Source of the DNA: Gemmiger_A avium
GTDB lineage: Bacteria > Bacillota > Clostridia > Oscillospirales > Ruminococcaceae
Assembly: GCA_019114585.1 (NCBI GenBank)
Contig: DXFE01000021.1
Location: 1-18,964, forward strand
Reading direction: 5' to 3'
DNA: 18,964 bases
Below are positions 5,174-14,288 of this stretch, one piece after another. The notes below the pieces were generated by a model. That model ran no database searches, was not told the DNA's origin, and saw nothing but the letters and a program-made list of their open reading frames with translations. Each line of letters starts with the position of its first letter. Within the stretch, counting starts at the first letter, position 1. The translations under genes and the position numbers were made by a program.

Positions 5174-7630
5174 ATGAAGATGAGCAAACGCATTCTGGCC
5201 CTCGTGCTGGCCGGCTGCCTGCTGCTGGCGGCAGTGGGCTGCGGCAAGAGCGATTCGGCCGCCGGGACCTATACCCCCGGCACCTATTCGGCCAGCGAAC
5301 GCGGCTATGGCGGCGATGTGACCGTCACCATCACCGTGGACGCAGACAAGATCACCGACGTGAAGGTGGAAGGCCCCGACGAGACCGAGAATATCGGCGG
5401 CGCGGCGCTGGAGACCCTGGCGTCCAGCATTCTGGATGCCCAGTCCGCTGAGATTGACAGCGTGGCCGGGGCTACCCTGACCAGCAACGCGGCCAAGACC
5501 GCCGCGGCGGCTGCCATCGAGGCGGCCAAGGGCAACGCGGTGGAAGCCGGCGAGCTGGCTTTCACCCCCGGCACCTACACCGGCACCGGTGAGGGCTTCG
5601 GCGGCCCGGTGGAGCTGGCTGTAACCTTTACCGAGGATGCCATCACCGGCATTGAGGTTGTGTCCAGCAGCGAGACCGATCACGTGGGCACCCCGGCCTT
5701 CGACATCGTGGGCGCGGAGATCATGGAGTACACCTCCACCGGCGTGGACGGTCTGGCGGGCGCTACCTTCACCAGCAACGCCATTCTGGCCGCTGTGGAG
5801 GATGCCGCTGCTCAGGCCGGCTGCGATGTGGCCGCCCTGCGCGCGGGCAAGACCCCCTATGAAGTGACCCCGGGCGAGGCCATCGACAAGACCTTTGACG
5901 TGGTGGTTGTGGGCGCCGGCGGCGCCGGCGTGGCCGCCGCGGCTCAGGCTGCCCAGGACGGCGCCACCGTCTGCATCGTGGAAAAGGAAGCGGACGCCGG
6001 CGGCAACACCCTGGTGGCCGGCTGCTCCTACCAGAACGTGGCGGACTACCAGGTGTGGGATCCGGAGAACCCGGACGCCACCACCGGTGTGTGCGAGTAC
6101 AACGGCGAGACCTATGACAAGGCCACCAACGACATGGGCCGTCTGGACACCCTGCGCACCATCCTGAACTGGAGCGAGGAGCCCTTTGACGAGACCGTGG
6201 ATACCGACGAGCCTCTGACCGTGGAGGAGTACGACCTGCCCAACCGGGGCGTGCATGCCGAGTATCTGGAAACCCTCAAGACCCTGAAAGCCCAGATCGA
6301 GGAGTACCTGGACTGGGCCGACGCCAAGATTGCCGCCGGTGCGAGTGAGACCGACCTGACCGTCTTCTCCACCCCCGAGCTGCATATCTTCCAGACCTAC
6401 TACGGCGGTCTGCGTCTGAGCAACGACCACAGCTACTGGATCTACAGCGACATCGATCTGGTTCGCCAGTTCGTGGAGCAGATCGGCGACACCAAGGCCT
6501 GGATGGCCGACCAGGGCTCCATCTTTGACTGGGGCACCACCTGCAACACCCTGATCGGCTGCATGTGGCAGCGGATCAACACCTTCGTGGGCGGCACCGT
6601 GGACGGCGTGGAGGATGACAGCAAGTACGGCTGCTACTTCGCGGTACCCATCAACACCGTGCTCAAGGCCAACGAGGCGAACGAGGTCATGTACCGCACC
6701 ACCGCCAAGAGCCTGATCACCGATGACACCGGCCGTGTGACCGGCGTGACCTGCGAGATGTACGACGGCACCCCCGTCGCCCTGCACGCCAACAAGGCCG
6801 TGATCCTGGCCACCGGCGGCTACGGCGCCAACATCGACATGGTGCTGGAGACCAACGAATACTGGAACAAGGATGAGCTGAGCGCCAACATCCTGACTAC
6901 CAACCGCAGCCTGGCCCAGGGCGAGGGCATCACCATGGCCCAGGAAGTGGGCGCGGCGGTTACCGGCATGGGCTTCACCCAGCTGATGCCTCTGGGCTGG
7001 GCCGACGACGGCAAGCTGGCCGGCGGCAAGGGCGAGGACGTGATCTTCGTCAGCCCGGCGGGCACCGAGAACGAGGGCAAGCGGTTCGTGGATGAGAGCG
7101 CCGAGCGCGACGTGCTTAGCCAGGGCCAGCTGACCTACGGCGGCGAGAATGGCCTGACCATCCAGCTGCAGAACGGCGGCGAGCATACCAGCGCCGACAA
7201 CCGTGAGGGCAAGGAGTACTTCTGCACCCTGGCCGAGGCCGCAGAGCTGACCGGCATCAGCGTCGACACCCTGCGCGAGACCATCATGGAGTACGACACC
7301 GCCTACTTCAACGGCGATCTGGCCAGCCTGGACGTGCCCAAGAGCGCGGCCAGCGCCCCCATCGGCAACTACAACGAGGACGGCAGCTTCAACGACGAGG
7401 GCATCCTGTCTGTCCGTTACCTGGCCCCCAGCACCCATCACACCATGGGCGGCCTGGTGGTGGATGAGCAGCGCCATGTCCTCACCGAGGACGGCAGCGT
7501 CATCCCCGGCCTGTACGCGGCCGGCGAGGTCACCGGCGGCTTCTTCGCCGGCAACCGTCTGGGCGGCAACGCCATCAGCGAGATCTTGGTTTCCGGCCGT
7601 ATCGCCGGCCAGGCCGCCGCGGCGGAATAA
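5174..7630 (+). CDS. Surface lipoprotein flavin reductase: two FMN-binding domains plus FAD-dependent fumarate/urocanate-reductase-like domain
   Basis: 818 residues. A basic start and hydrophobic stretch end in LAAVGC, with C23 the likely lipidated residue, so the protein is anchored outside the membrane. Two homologous FMN_bind domains follow (about 30-118 and 125-215), each with a flavinylation motif: DSVAGATLT (acceptor T103) and DGLAGATFT (T201 counted on the motif, codon 200 from this ATG). ApbE would attach FMN there. The FAD domain starts with GAGGAG (247-252) and has the family's catalytic Arg in ERD (R645), HHTMGG (755-760) and NRLGGNAISE (R795). The usual His of QxHPTG is M605 in QLMPLG, so the acceptor is probably not plain fumarate. 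Electrons likely pass from membrane carriers through the FMNs to FAD and a small organic acceptor. RBS GAGGA at 5164-5168; ATG 5180 is an alternative start. Confidence 0.9.
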   Translation: MKMSKRILALVLAGCLLLAAVGCGKSDSAAGTYTPGTYSASERGYGGDVTVTITVDADKITDVKVEGPDETENIGGAALETLASSILDAQSAEIDSVAGATLTSNAAKTAAAAAIEAAKGNAVEAGELAFTPGTYTGTGEGFGGPVELAVTFTEDAITGIEVVSSSETDHVGTPAFDIVGAEIMEYTSTGVDGLAGATFTSNAILAAVEDAAAQAGCDVAALRAGKTPYEVTPGEAIDKTFDVVVVGAGGAGVAAAAQAAQDGATVCIVEKEADAGGNTLVAGCSYQNVADYQVWDPENPDATTGVCEYNGETYDKATNDMGRLDTLRTILNWSEEPFDETVDTDEPLTVEEYDLPNRGVHAEYLETLKTLKAQIEEYLDWADAKIAAGASETDLTVFSTPELHIFQTYYGGLRLSNDHSYWIYSDIDLVRQFVEQIGDTKAWMADQGSIFDWGTTCNTLIGCMWQRINTFVGGTVDGVEDDSKYGCYFAVPINTVLKANEANEVMYRTTAKSLITDDTGRVTGVTCEMYDGTPVALHANKAVILATGGYGANIDMVLETNEYWNKDELSANILTTNRSLAQGEGITMAQEVGAAVTGMGFTQLMPLGWADDGKLAGGKGEDVIFVSPAGTENEGKRFVDESAERDVLSQGQLTYGGENGLTIQLQNGGEHTSADNREGKEYFCTLAEAAELTGISVDTLRETIMEYDTAYFNGDLASLDVPKSAASAPIGNYNEDGSFNDEGILSVRYLAPSTHHTMGGLVVDEQRHVLTEDGSVIPGLYAAGEVTGGFFAGNRLGGNAISEILVSGRIAGQAAAAE

Positions 7631-7660
7631 AGCCTTCCCAAAATCCCTGACATAGAAAAC

Positions 7661-7697
7661 GGGCGGGGCCCGGCGCACACAGCGCCGGGCCCCGCCC
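7661..7697 (+). terminator. GC-rich hairpin after the reductase
   Basis: A perfect 16-bp stem (7661-7676 with 7682-7697) with the loop ACACA. The following bases, TCTTGTG, make only a weak U tract, so termination may rely on stem strength or on the second hairpin at 7721-7752. Confidence 0.65.
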
Positions 7698-7720
7698 TCT
7701 TGTGCATCGTTCCAAAGAGA

Positions 7721-7754
7721 AACCGCCCGCCGGGTTTATCCGGCGGGCGGTTTT
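7721..7754. terminator. Terminator between reductase and glutamine synthetase
   Basis: A perfect 13-bp stem (7721-7733 with 7740-7752), loop GTTTAT, followed by TTTT on the plus strand. It lies between convergent genes and can also fold in minus-strand transcripts from glutamine synthetase, where the tail is TTTCTCTTT. Confidence 0.8.
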
Positions 7755-7768
7755 ATGCTGGCAATGAA

Positions 7769-9859
<2,091 letters not shown>

Positions 9860-9888
9860 ATACGATACCCCTCCGTTTTCACACTCAA

Positions 9889-9905
9889 TGCCGCACCCCG
9901 CGGCA
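9889..9905 (-). promoter_or_regulatory. Small hairpin in the glnN leader
   Basis: A 6-bp stem, TGCCGC (9889-9894) with GCGGCA (9900-9905) around a 5-base loop, about 14 bases upstream of the ribosome binding site. It is too small to call a riboswitch or terminator. Confidence 0.3.
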
Positions 9906-9915
9906 CTACCTTTCT

Positions 9916-9944
9916 ATGATAGGGCATTTGCACCCGCCGGTCAA
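9916..9944 (-). promoter_or_regulatory. Sigma-A promoter for glutamine synthetase
   Basis: On the minus strand TTGACC (9939-9944), 17 bases, TATCAT (9916-9921). The -35 sits 5 bases beyond the stop codon of the upstream methyltransferase gene, so glnN can be made alone or by read-through. Confidence 0.65.
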
Positions 9945-9949
9945 GATTT

Positions 9950-11170
9950 TTACACCACCTGGAACAGGAAGAATTTCAGATATTCGGTCTCCTCCACGCC
10001 CCACAGCACCGGATGATCCGCCGCCTGCTGGCGCACCTCGATCTGGCGCAGCTGCCGCCCGGCGTCCGCCGCGGCGCTGTGCAGCATCTTGCGGAACATG
10101 GCCTCGGTGGCAAAATGGCTGCAGCTGGCGGTGGCCAGATAGCCGCCCCGGGGCAGCAGCTTCATGGCCCGGTAGTTGATCTCCTTGTAGCCCCGCATGG
10201 CGCTCGGGGCAGTTTTGCGGGCCTTGGTAAAGGCGGGCGGGTCCAGAATGATGAAGTCGTAGCCGCTGCCCTCTTTCTCCAGCCGGGGCAGCAGATCAAA
10301 CACGTCGCAGCAGACAAAATCCATCCGGTCGTCAAGGCCGTTGGCCACCGCATTGACCCGGGCCATCTCCACGGCGGTCTCGCTCACATCCACGGCGGTC
10401 ACGTGGGCCGCGCCGCCCATGGCCGCGTTCAGCGCAAAGCTGCCGGTGTGGGTGAAGCAGTCCAGCACCCGGCGCCCCCGTGCCAGCCGGGCCACCGCCT
10501 GCCGGTTGTACTTCTGATCCAGGAAGAACCCGGTCTTTTGCCCGTTTTCAAAGTCCACCGTGTACCGCACGCCGTTTTCGGTGATGGCCGCCTGGGTAGC
10601 GCCGCCGTCCGTGCCGAACCAGCCCTTGAACAGAGGCAGGCCCTCCTTTTCCCGCAGGGCTGCGTCCTCCCGCTCGTACACGCCGCGGATCTCCTGCCCG
10701 TCGGCCCGCAGCACATCCGCCAGCAGAGGCAGCAGCATGCCCTTGATCCGCTCGATGCCCACCGACAGGATCTGCACCACCAGCACATCCCCGAACCGGT
10801 CGGCGGTCAGGCCGGGAAACTGGTCCGCCTCACCGAAGATCACCCGGCAGCAGTGCCAGTGTTCCGGCTCGATCACCGCCTTGCGGTAGGCCCAGGCGTA
10901 CTCGATCCGCCGCCGCCAGAACGCCTCGTCAAACTTATCGTTGGCGTTGCGGCTCACCAGCCGGATGCGGATCTTGCTGTGCTGGCTCAGAAAGCCGGTG
11001 CCCAGGTACCGGCCCTTGGCGCTGAGCACGTCCACCAGGCTGCCGTTTTCCGGCGCCGTGTCGGGGGCGGCGGTGATCTCGTCTTCGTATACCCAGGGAT
11101 GCCCGCCTACCAGGGCGGCCTCCGCCTTGGGGGTCACGGTGTAACAGGGCCAGGGGCGTGTGGTTTTCAT
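9950..11170 (-). CDS. rlmI: Class I SAM-dependent rRNA methyltransferase (RlmI-type, 23S m5C)
   Basis: 406 residues, close to the RlmI length. By family it methylates a cytosine of 23S rRNA (C1962 in E. coli numbering) with SAM. The N-terminal region (about 8-75) is PUA-like, with GHPWVYEDEI and the following beta-rich segment. The middle contains GQKTGFFLDQ (210-219). The Rossmann domain has VLDCFTHTGSFALNAA (235-250), AVD (259-261) for SAM binding, DPPAF (310-314), and the single catalytic Cys C350 in ASCSHF. GGGAGGA at 11177-11183 supports the start at 11170. The gene is divergent from the CYTH operon. Exact position specificity is inferred from the family. Confidence 0.9.
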   Translation of the reverse strand: MKTTRPWPCYTVTPKAEAALVGGHPWVYEDEITAAPDTAPENGSLVDVLSAKGRYLGTGFLSQHSKIRIRLVSRNANDKFDEAFWRRRIEYAWAYRKAVIEPEHWHCCRVIFGEADQFPGLTADRFGDVLVVQILSVGIERIKGMLLPLLADVLRADGQEIRGVYEREDAALREKEGLPLFKGWFGTDGGATQAAITENGVRYTVDFENGQKTGFFLDQKYNRQAVARLARGRRVLDCFTHTGSFALNAAMGGAAHVTAVDVSETAVEMARVNAVANGLDDRMDFVCCDVFDLLPRLEKEGSGYDFIILDPPAFTKARKTAPSAMRGYKEINYRAMKLLPRGGYLATASCSHFATEAMFRKMLHSAAADAGRQLRQIEVRQQAADHPVLWGVEETEYLKFFLFQVV

Positions 11171-11203
11171 GTCGGTTCCTCCCGCTTGTATCTTCTCCTA
11201 ATC

Positions 11204-11232
11204 AGTATACCCGTCCCGGGGCCGCAGGGCAA
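11204..11232 (-). promoter_or_regulatory. Promoter for the rRNA methyltransferase
   Basis: TTGCCC (11227-11232), 17 bases, TATACT (11204-11209) on the minus strand. It is back to back with the CYTH operon promoter; the two -35 hexamers are 12 bases apart. Confidence 0.6.
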
Positions 11233-11244
11233 GTGATTTTTCGG

Positions 11245-11274
11245 TTGCGGGGCCCTTGCCGCCGGGGGTATAAT
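11245..11274 (+). promoter_or_regulatory. Promoter for the CYTH-ywlG-yggS operon
   Basis: TTGCGG (11245-11250), an 18-base spacer and consensus TATAAT (11269-11274). The first start codon lies 28 bases downstream. Confidence 0.65.
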
Positions 11275-11301
11275 AAGGAAAGAGAAAGGGGCGATGAAGG
11301 T

Positions 11302-11790
11302 TTGGAGATCGAACGGAAATGGCTGGTGAACGGCTGGCCCCAGGGCCTGTCCCAGACTGCCCGGTTTACCATGCGGCAGGGCTATATCACGGTGCGGCCC
11401 ACCGTGCGCATCCGCAGCGAGCAGCCGGACGGGCAGCCTGCGGCCTATGTGCTCTGCTTCAAAAGCGCGGGCGGGCTGTCCCGACAGGAGATCGAAACCC
11501 GGGTGGACGAGGAGACTTTCCGCAAGCTGGAAGCGTTCATCGGCCGCCCGCTGATTGAAAAGGAACAGCGCCGGTACGCCCTGCCCGGCGGGCTGGTTCT
11601 GGAGGCCAACCAGGTGGACGCGGGCCAGCCCGGGGAGTTCTGGTACGCGGAGGTAGAGTTCGACACCGAAGCCCAGGCTCTGGCCTGGCAACCGCCCCAG
11701 GCGCTGGCGGCCTACCTGGCCAACGAGGTGACCGGCCAGCCCGGCCAGAGCATGGGGGCCTACTGGGAGGCCACCCGGGGAGGCATGTAA
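11302..11790 (+). CDS. CYTH-domain protein (predicted triphosphate-binding phosphohydrolase)
   Basis: 162 residues if started at the TTG at 11302, giving (M)EIERKWLV, the classic CYTH opening ExExK (E2, E4, K6). AAGGGG at 11286-11291 is 10 bases upstream. No ATG fits: the next ATG upstream in frame lies before the promoter at 11269-11274, and the next downstream falls after the catalytic motif. Other tunnel-lining elements seen are VRIR (35-38), VLCFKS (50-55), RQEIETRV (61-68), EKEQRRY (86-92) and the acidic pair YAEVEF (115-120). The family hydrolyses triphosphates (tripolyphosphate, thiamine triphosphate, NTPs) with a metal; the substrate here is unknown. First gene of a four-gene operon. 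Confidence 0.9.
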   Translation: MEIERKWLVNGWPQGLSQTARFTMRQGYITVRPTVRIRSEQPDGQPAAYVLCFKSAGGLSRQEIETRVDEETFRKLEAFIGRPLIEKEQRRYALPGGLVLEANQVDAGQPGEFWYAEVEFDTEAQALAWQPPQALAAYLANEVTGQPGQSMGAYWEATRGGM

Positions 11791-11791
11791 G

Positions 11792-11953
11792 ATGGGCCTG
11801 ACGATTCTGAGCATTGTCTGTACCCTGGCCGCCTGGGTGCTGGGCACGGCGCTGGAGATGAGCGACGGGTGGAACATTCCGGGGTTCGGCGTGGTGCTGG
11901 CGGTAGCGGTGATGGGCGGTTTTATTATGGCGCAGTTGACAAAAAGGCGGTGA
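11792..11953 (+). CDS. Small two-helix membrane protein, 53 aa
   Basis: ATG at 11792, one base after the CYTH stop codon, with GGGGAGG at 11777-11783 (8-base spacing), ending TGA at 11951-11953. Two hydrophobic stretches (about 3-20 and 33-49) are joined by a short polar link EMSDGWN, and the tail LTKRR is basic and probably cytoplasmic. The next gene begins 6 bases after the stop, so it is well embedded in the operon. I do not recognise a family, and no function can be assigned. Confidence 0.75.
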   Translation: MGLTILSIVCTLAAWVLGTALEMSDGWNIPGFGVVLAVAVMGGFIMAQLTKRR

Positions 11954-11959
11954 ACGGAA

Positions 11960-12550
11960 ATGAACGAACAGGAACTGGACCTGGTGCGGCAGCAGAGCCG
12001 CCAGGCCATGGAAGAACTGCTGGCGGCGGCGGACACCGCGCCCGGTGATATTGTGGTGGTGGGCTGTTCCTCCAGCGAGATTCTGGGGGAGCGGATCGGC
12101 CACGGTTCCAGCTTTGAAACGGCCAAGGCGGTGCTGGAAGGGCTGCTGCCGCCTTTGCGGGAAAAGGGGCTGTATCTGGCGGCCCAATGCTGCGAGCATC
12201 TGAACCGCAGCCTGATCGTGGAGCGGGCGGCGGTGACCCGGTGGGAACAGATCGTGAGCGTGGTGCCCCAGCCCAAGGCGGGGGGCAGTTTCGCCACCGC
12301 GGCCTGGCAGGCGTTTGAAGCGCCCTGCGCGGTCTGCGAGGTGAGCGCCGCCGCCGGGCTGGATATCGGGGATACCTTTATCGGGATGCATCTGCGGCGG
12401 GTGGCGGTGCCGGTACGGCTGAGCCTTTCCGCCATTGGCAGCGCCCATCTGACCGCGGCCCGTACCCGTCCGCCCTATGTGGGCGGGGCCCGGGCGGTCT
12501 ATACCGCGGATATCCACAGCCAGCAGGGGGAAGGGGGCGTGCAGCCGTGA
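11960..12550 (+). CDS. ywlG: UPF0340/DUF436 family protein (YwlG-like)
   Basis: 196 residues, slightly longer than the usual 180-190 for the family. The N-terminal signature DIVVVGCSSSEILGERIG (30-47) matches the YwlG/TIGR01440 pattern, followed by AAQCCEHLNRSLIVER (conserved Cys-Cys-Glu-His) and GLDIGDTFIGMHLRRVAVPVR. The family is conserved across Firmicutes, cytoplasmic and of unknown biochemical role. Its stop codon overlaps the GTG start of yggS by 4 bases (12547-12550), so the two are probably translationally coupled. Confidence 0.92.
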   Translation: MNEQELDLVRQQSRQAMEELLAAADTAPGDIVVVGCSSSEILGERIGHGSSFETAKAVLEGLLPPLREKGLYLAAQCCEHLNRSLIVERAAVTRWEQIVSVVPQPKAGGSFATAAWQAFEAPCAVCEVSAAAGLDIGDTFIGMHLRRVAVPVRLSLSAIGSAHLTAARTRPPYVGGARAVYTADIHSQQGEGGVQP

Positions 12551-13260
12551 CGGAACAGGAAACGCTGCGGGCAAATGTGGAGAGCATCCGCGCCCGCATG
12601 GCCGACGCGGCCCGGGCTGCCGGGCGCAGGCCGGACGAGGTACTGCTCTGCGCGGCCAGCAAGACCCGCTCGGCGGAGACAGTGCGGCTGGCGGCATCCC
12701 TGCCGATTGATCTGTTTGGCGAGAACCGGGTGCAGGAGCTGGTGGAGAAGCAGGCGGCAAACGCCTACGCGCCGAAACCGGCCCATTTTATCGGACATTT
12801 ACAGACCAACAAGGTTAAGCAGGTGGTGGGCTGCGATCTGATCCAGTCGGTGGACAGCGAGCATCTGCTCAGCAAGATTGCCGCCGAGGCCCAACGCCGG
12901 GGGCTGGTGCAGCCGATTCTGCTGGAGGTGAACATCGGCGGGGAAGAGAGCAAGAGCGGGATCGAGCCCGGGGCGCTGTGGGCGCTGCTGGAGGCGGCCG
13001 CGGCGCAGCCCTCGGTGCAGGTGCGGGGGCTGATGACCATTCCGCCGGTGGAGGAACAGCCGGGGGAGGCGCGCCGGTGGTTTGCCGCCATGCGCCGCCT
13101 GTTTGACGAGGCGGCCGATCGCTGGAAAGGGGACAGCCGGGTGCGGATGGAGATGCTGTCCATGGGTATGAGCGGCGATTTTGAACAGGCCATCGCTGAG
13201 GGCGCAACCCTCGTGCGGGTGGGCACCGCCATCTTCGGGCCGCGGGCGTATAAAGTATAG
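12547..13260 (+). CDS. yggS: PLP homeostasis protein, YggS/YlmE (PROSC) family
   Basis: 237 residues from a GTG at 12547, with AAGGGGG at 12531-12537. It is a fold type III PLP-binding protein that buffers pyridoxal 5'-phosphate in the cytoplasm and has no known catalytic reaction. K39 in AASKT is the PLP Schiff-base lysine. Other family motifs are LFGENRVQE, HFIGHLQTNK, EVNIGGEESKSG, and the phosphate-binding tail LSMGMSGDFEQAI and VRVGTAIFGPR. It is the last gene of the operon. Its TAG stop is the first triplet of the inverted-repeat element at 13258-13464. Confidence 0.95.
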   Translation: MTEQETLRANVESIRARMADAARAAGRRPDEVLLCAASKTRSAETVRLAASLPIDLFGENRVQELVEKQAANAYAPKPAHFIGHLQTNKVKQVVGCDLIQSVDSEHLLSKIAAEAQRRGLVQPILLEVNIGGEESKSGIEPGALWALLEAAAAQPSVQVRGLMTIPPVEEQPGEARRWFAAMRRLFDEAADRWKGDSRVRMEMLSMGMSGDFEQAIAEGATLVRVGTAIFGPRAYKV

Positions 13261-13464
13261 CCAATCTGGGGGGACAACGTCCCCCCAGACCCCGGAAATC
13301 GAGGGCCGAATACTCGGCCCTCAGGGATATTGTAAAAAGCAAGGCCCGCGTGAACTTTCTTGGTTCACGCGGGCCTGTTTTCTTATTTATTCCCTATGGC
13401 CGAAGATATTCGGCCATGATTTCAGGGGGCATGGGTGGAACGTTGTTCCCCCCATATTGGCCTA
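13258..13464. repeat. Nested inverted-repeat element of five consecutive hairpins
   Basis: Two arms, about 13258-13326 and 13388-13464, are inverted copies of each other (about 80 % identical by hand alignment) around a central terminator. Each arm holds two hairpins. Left: 13266-13275/13279-13288 and 13301-13309/13314-13322. Right: 13396-13404/13409-13417 and 13431-13441/13445-13455. Many arm differences, such as C-G to A-T at the base of the outer hairpin, keep pairing within each hairpin. Both convergent genes end in TAG at the element's outer edges (13258-13260 and complement of 13462-13464). It resembles a REP/BIME or MITE-type element; no transposase or target duplication was seen. Confidence 0.7.
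13342..13388. terminator. Central terminator of the inverted-repeat element
   Basis: A perfect 14-bp stem (13342-13355 with 13363-13376), a 7-base loop, then GTTTTCTTATTT on the plus strand; on the minus strand the stem is followed by TTGCTTTTTAC. It can end transcripts of both yggS and the convergent membrane protein. Confidence 0.9.
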
Positions 13465-14217
13465 AACCAAAGTGTTCAGCCCAAACGCAAGGGCCATGCA
13501 GACGGGCTGGTGCAGCAGATAGAGCAGCAGGCTTTTGCGGCCGATGGCGGTAAAGGCGGGGATATGCCGCTGCAGCAGTTTCCCGGCGGTCAGGCGCGGG
13601 GCGGCCATCCGCCAGCCGAACCATCCGCACCAGATCAGGAACAGCCAGGGCAGCAGCGGGAAATAATCGCTGGAAACAAACCCCGCCGGCGGGAATCCCA
13701 GCAGCGCCCCCGCATACCATTGATACAGCCCTGCCGGCATCTGTGCCAGCACCAGCGGGCCAATGGTGATCAGCCCCGCGCTGATGCGCCGCAGCAGTAC
13801 AAACAGCACCAGACTGCCCGCCAGGCCCGCCCAGGCCGGAATGCGGCCCAGTACCCCGCGCAGCGCGCCGGTCAGGGCGATGGCCGCGCCGAGAAAACTC
13901 AGGATACCAAAATGCACCGCCTGCCCCGGCATCACCAGCATGGTCACCAGGGTGATCACGCAGCCCCAGCCGAACAGCATCCCGCCCCGGCGCACCGGAT
14001 GCCGGTCAAAATGCAGGCAGATGCCTGCCAGCAGGATAAAGGTGCCGCAGATCAGCCGTTCCCAGATCCGCACTCCGGTCAGCCAGGGCCAGCCGGGCGC
14101 GTGGCCCAGCACCACGTACCAGTCATAGAGAAAATGATACAGGATCATGTTCACCACCGTCACGCCGCGGACTGTGTCCAGCAGAACGTAGCGGGGCGGT
14201 TTGACGGCTTGTTCCAT
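13462..14217 (-). CDS. Multi-pass membrane protein, DUF1624/HGSNAT-type acyltransferase-like
   Basis: 251 residues from the ATG at 14217, supported by AAAGGAG (14224-14230) 6 bases upstream; a TTG at 14241 would add 8 residues but has no ribosome binding site. About seven hydrophobic helices. The N-terminal signature LLDTVRG (12-18) followed by NMILYHFLYDW (23-33, H28) fits the heparan-alpha-glucosaminide N-acetyltransferase-like DUF1624 family, and the C-terminal IGRKSLLLYLLHQP fits acyltransferase-like membrane proteins. Likely role: transfer of an acyl group to a sugar of the envelope or an imported sugar; the substrate is unknown. Downstream of typA, separated by a terminator. Confidence 0.82.
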   Translation of the reverse strand: MEQAVKPPRYVLLDTVRGVTVVNMILYHFLYDWYVVLGHAPGWPWLTGVRIWERLICGTFILLAGICLHFDRHPVRRGGMLFGWGCVITLVTMLVMPGQAVHFGILSFLGAAIALTGALRGVLGRIPAWAGLAGSLVLFVLLRRISAGLITIGPLVLAQMPAGLYQWYAGALLGFPPAGFVSSDYFPLLPWLFLIWCGWFGWRMAAPRLTAGKLLQRHIPAFTAIGRKSLLLYLLHQPVCMALAFGLNTLV

Positions 14218-14234
14218 TGGCTTCTCCTTTCCCG

Positions 14235-14273
14235 AAAACAAAAACCGGGGCCGCCCGCGCGGGCAGCCCCGGT
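14235..14273 (-). terminator. Terminator after typA
   Basis: On the minus strand a 13-bp stem (14261-14273 with 14244-14256, one internal mismatch) with a 4-base loop is followed by TTTTGTTTT (14243-14235). It precedes the ribosome binding site of the membrane acyltransferase-like gene, whose expression would then need read-through or a promoter I did not find. Confidence 0.85.
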
Positions 14274-14288
14274 GTGGTTTCGCGGGGA

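Noticed and set aside
4946..7678. Open frame of 910 codons on the minus strand opposite the reductase, with another of 739 codons (7700-9919, +) opposite glutamine synthetase
   Set aside because: Their composition is biased (Gly, Val, His, Gln, Ala runs), they show no motif, and they lie exactly opposite well-recognised genes. They are antisense shadows of GC-rich codon use.
9889..9905. Possible riboswitch, such as a glutamine riboswitch, in the glnN leader
   Set aside because: The leader is only about 50 bases with a single 6-bp hairpin, and the conserved bases of the glutamine riboswitch were not recognised.
13258..13464. Insertion sequence with terminal inverted repeats
   Set aside because: No transposase frame fits in about 200 bases and no flanking target duplication is visible; at most it is a non-autonomous element.
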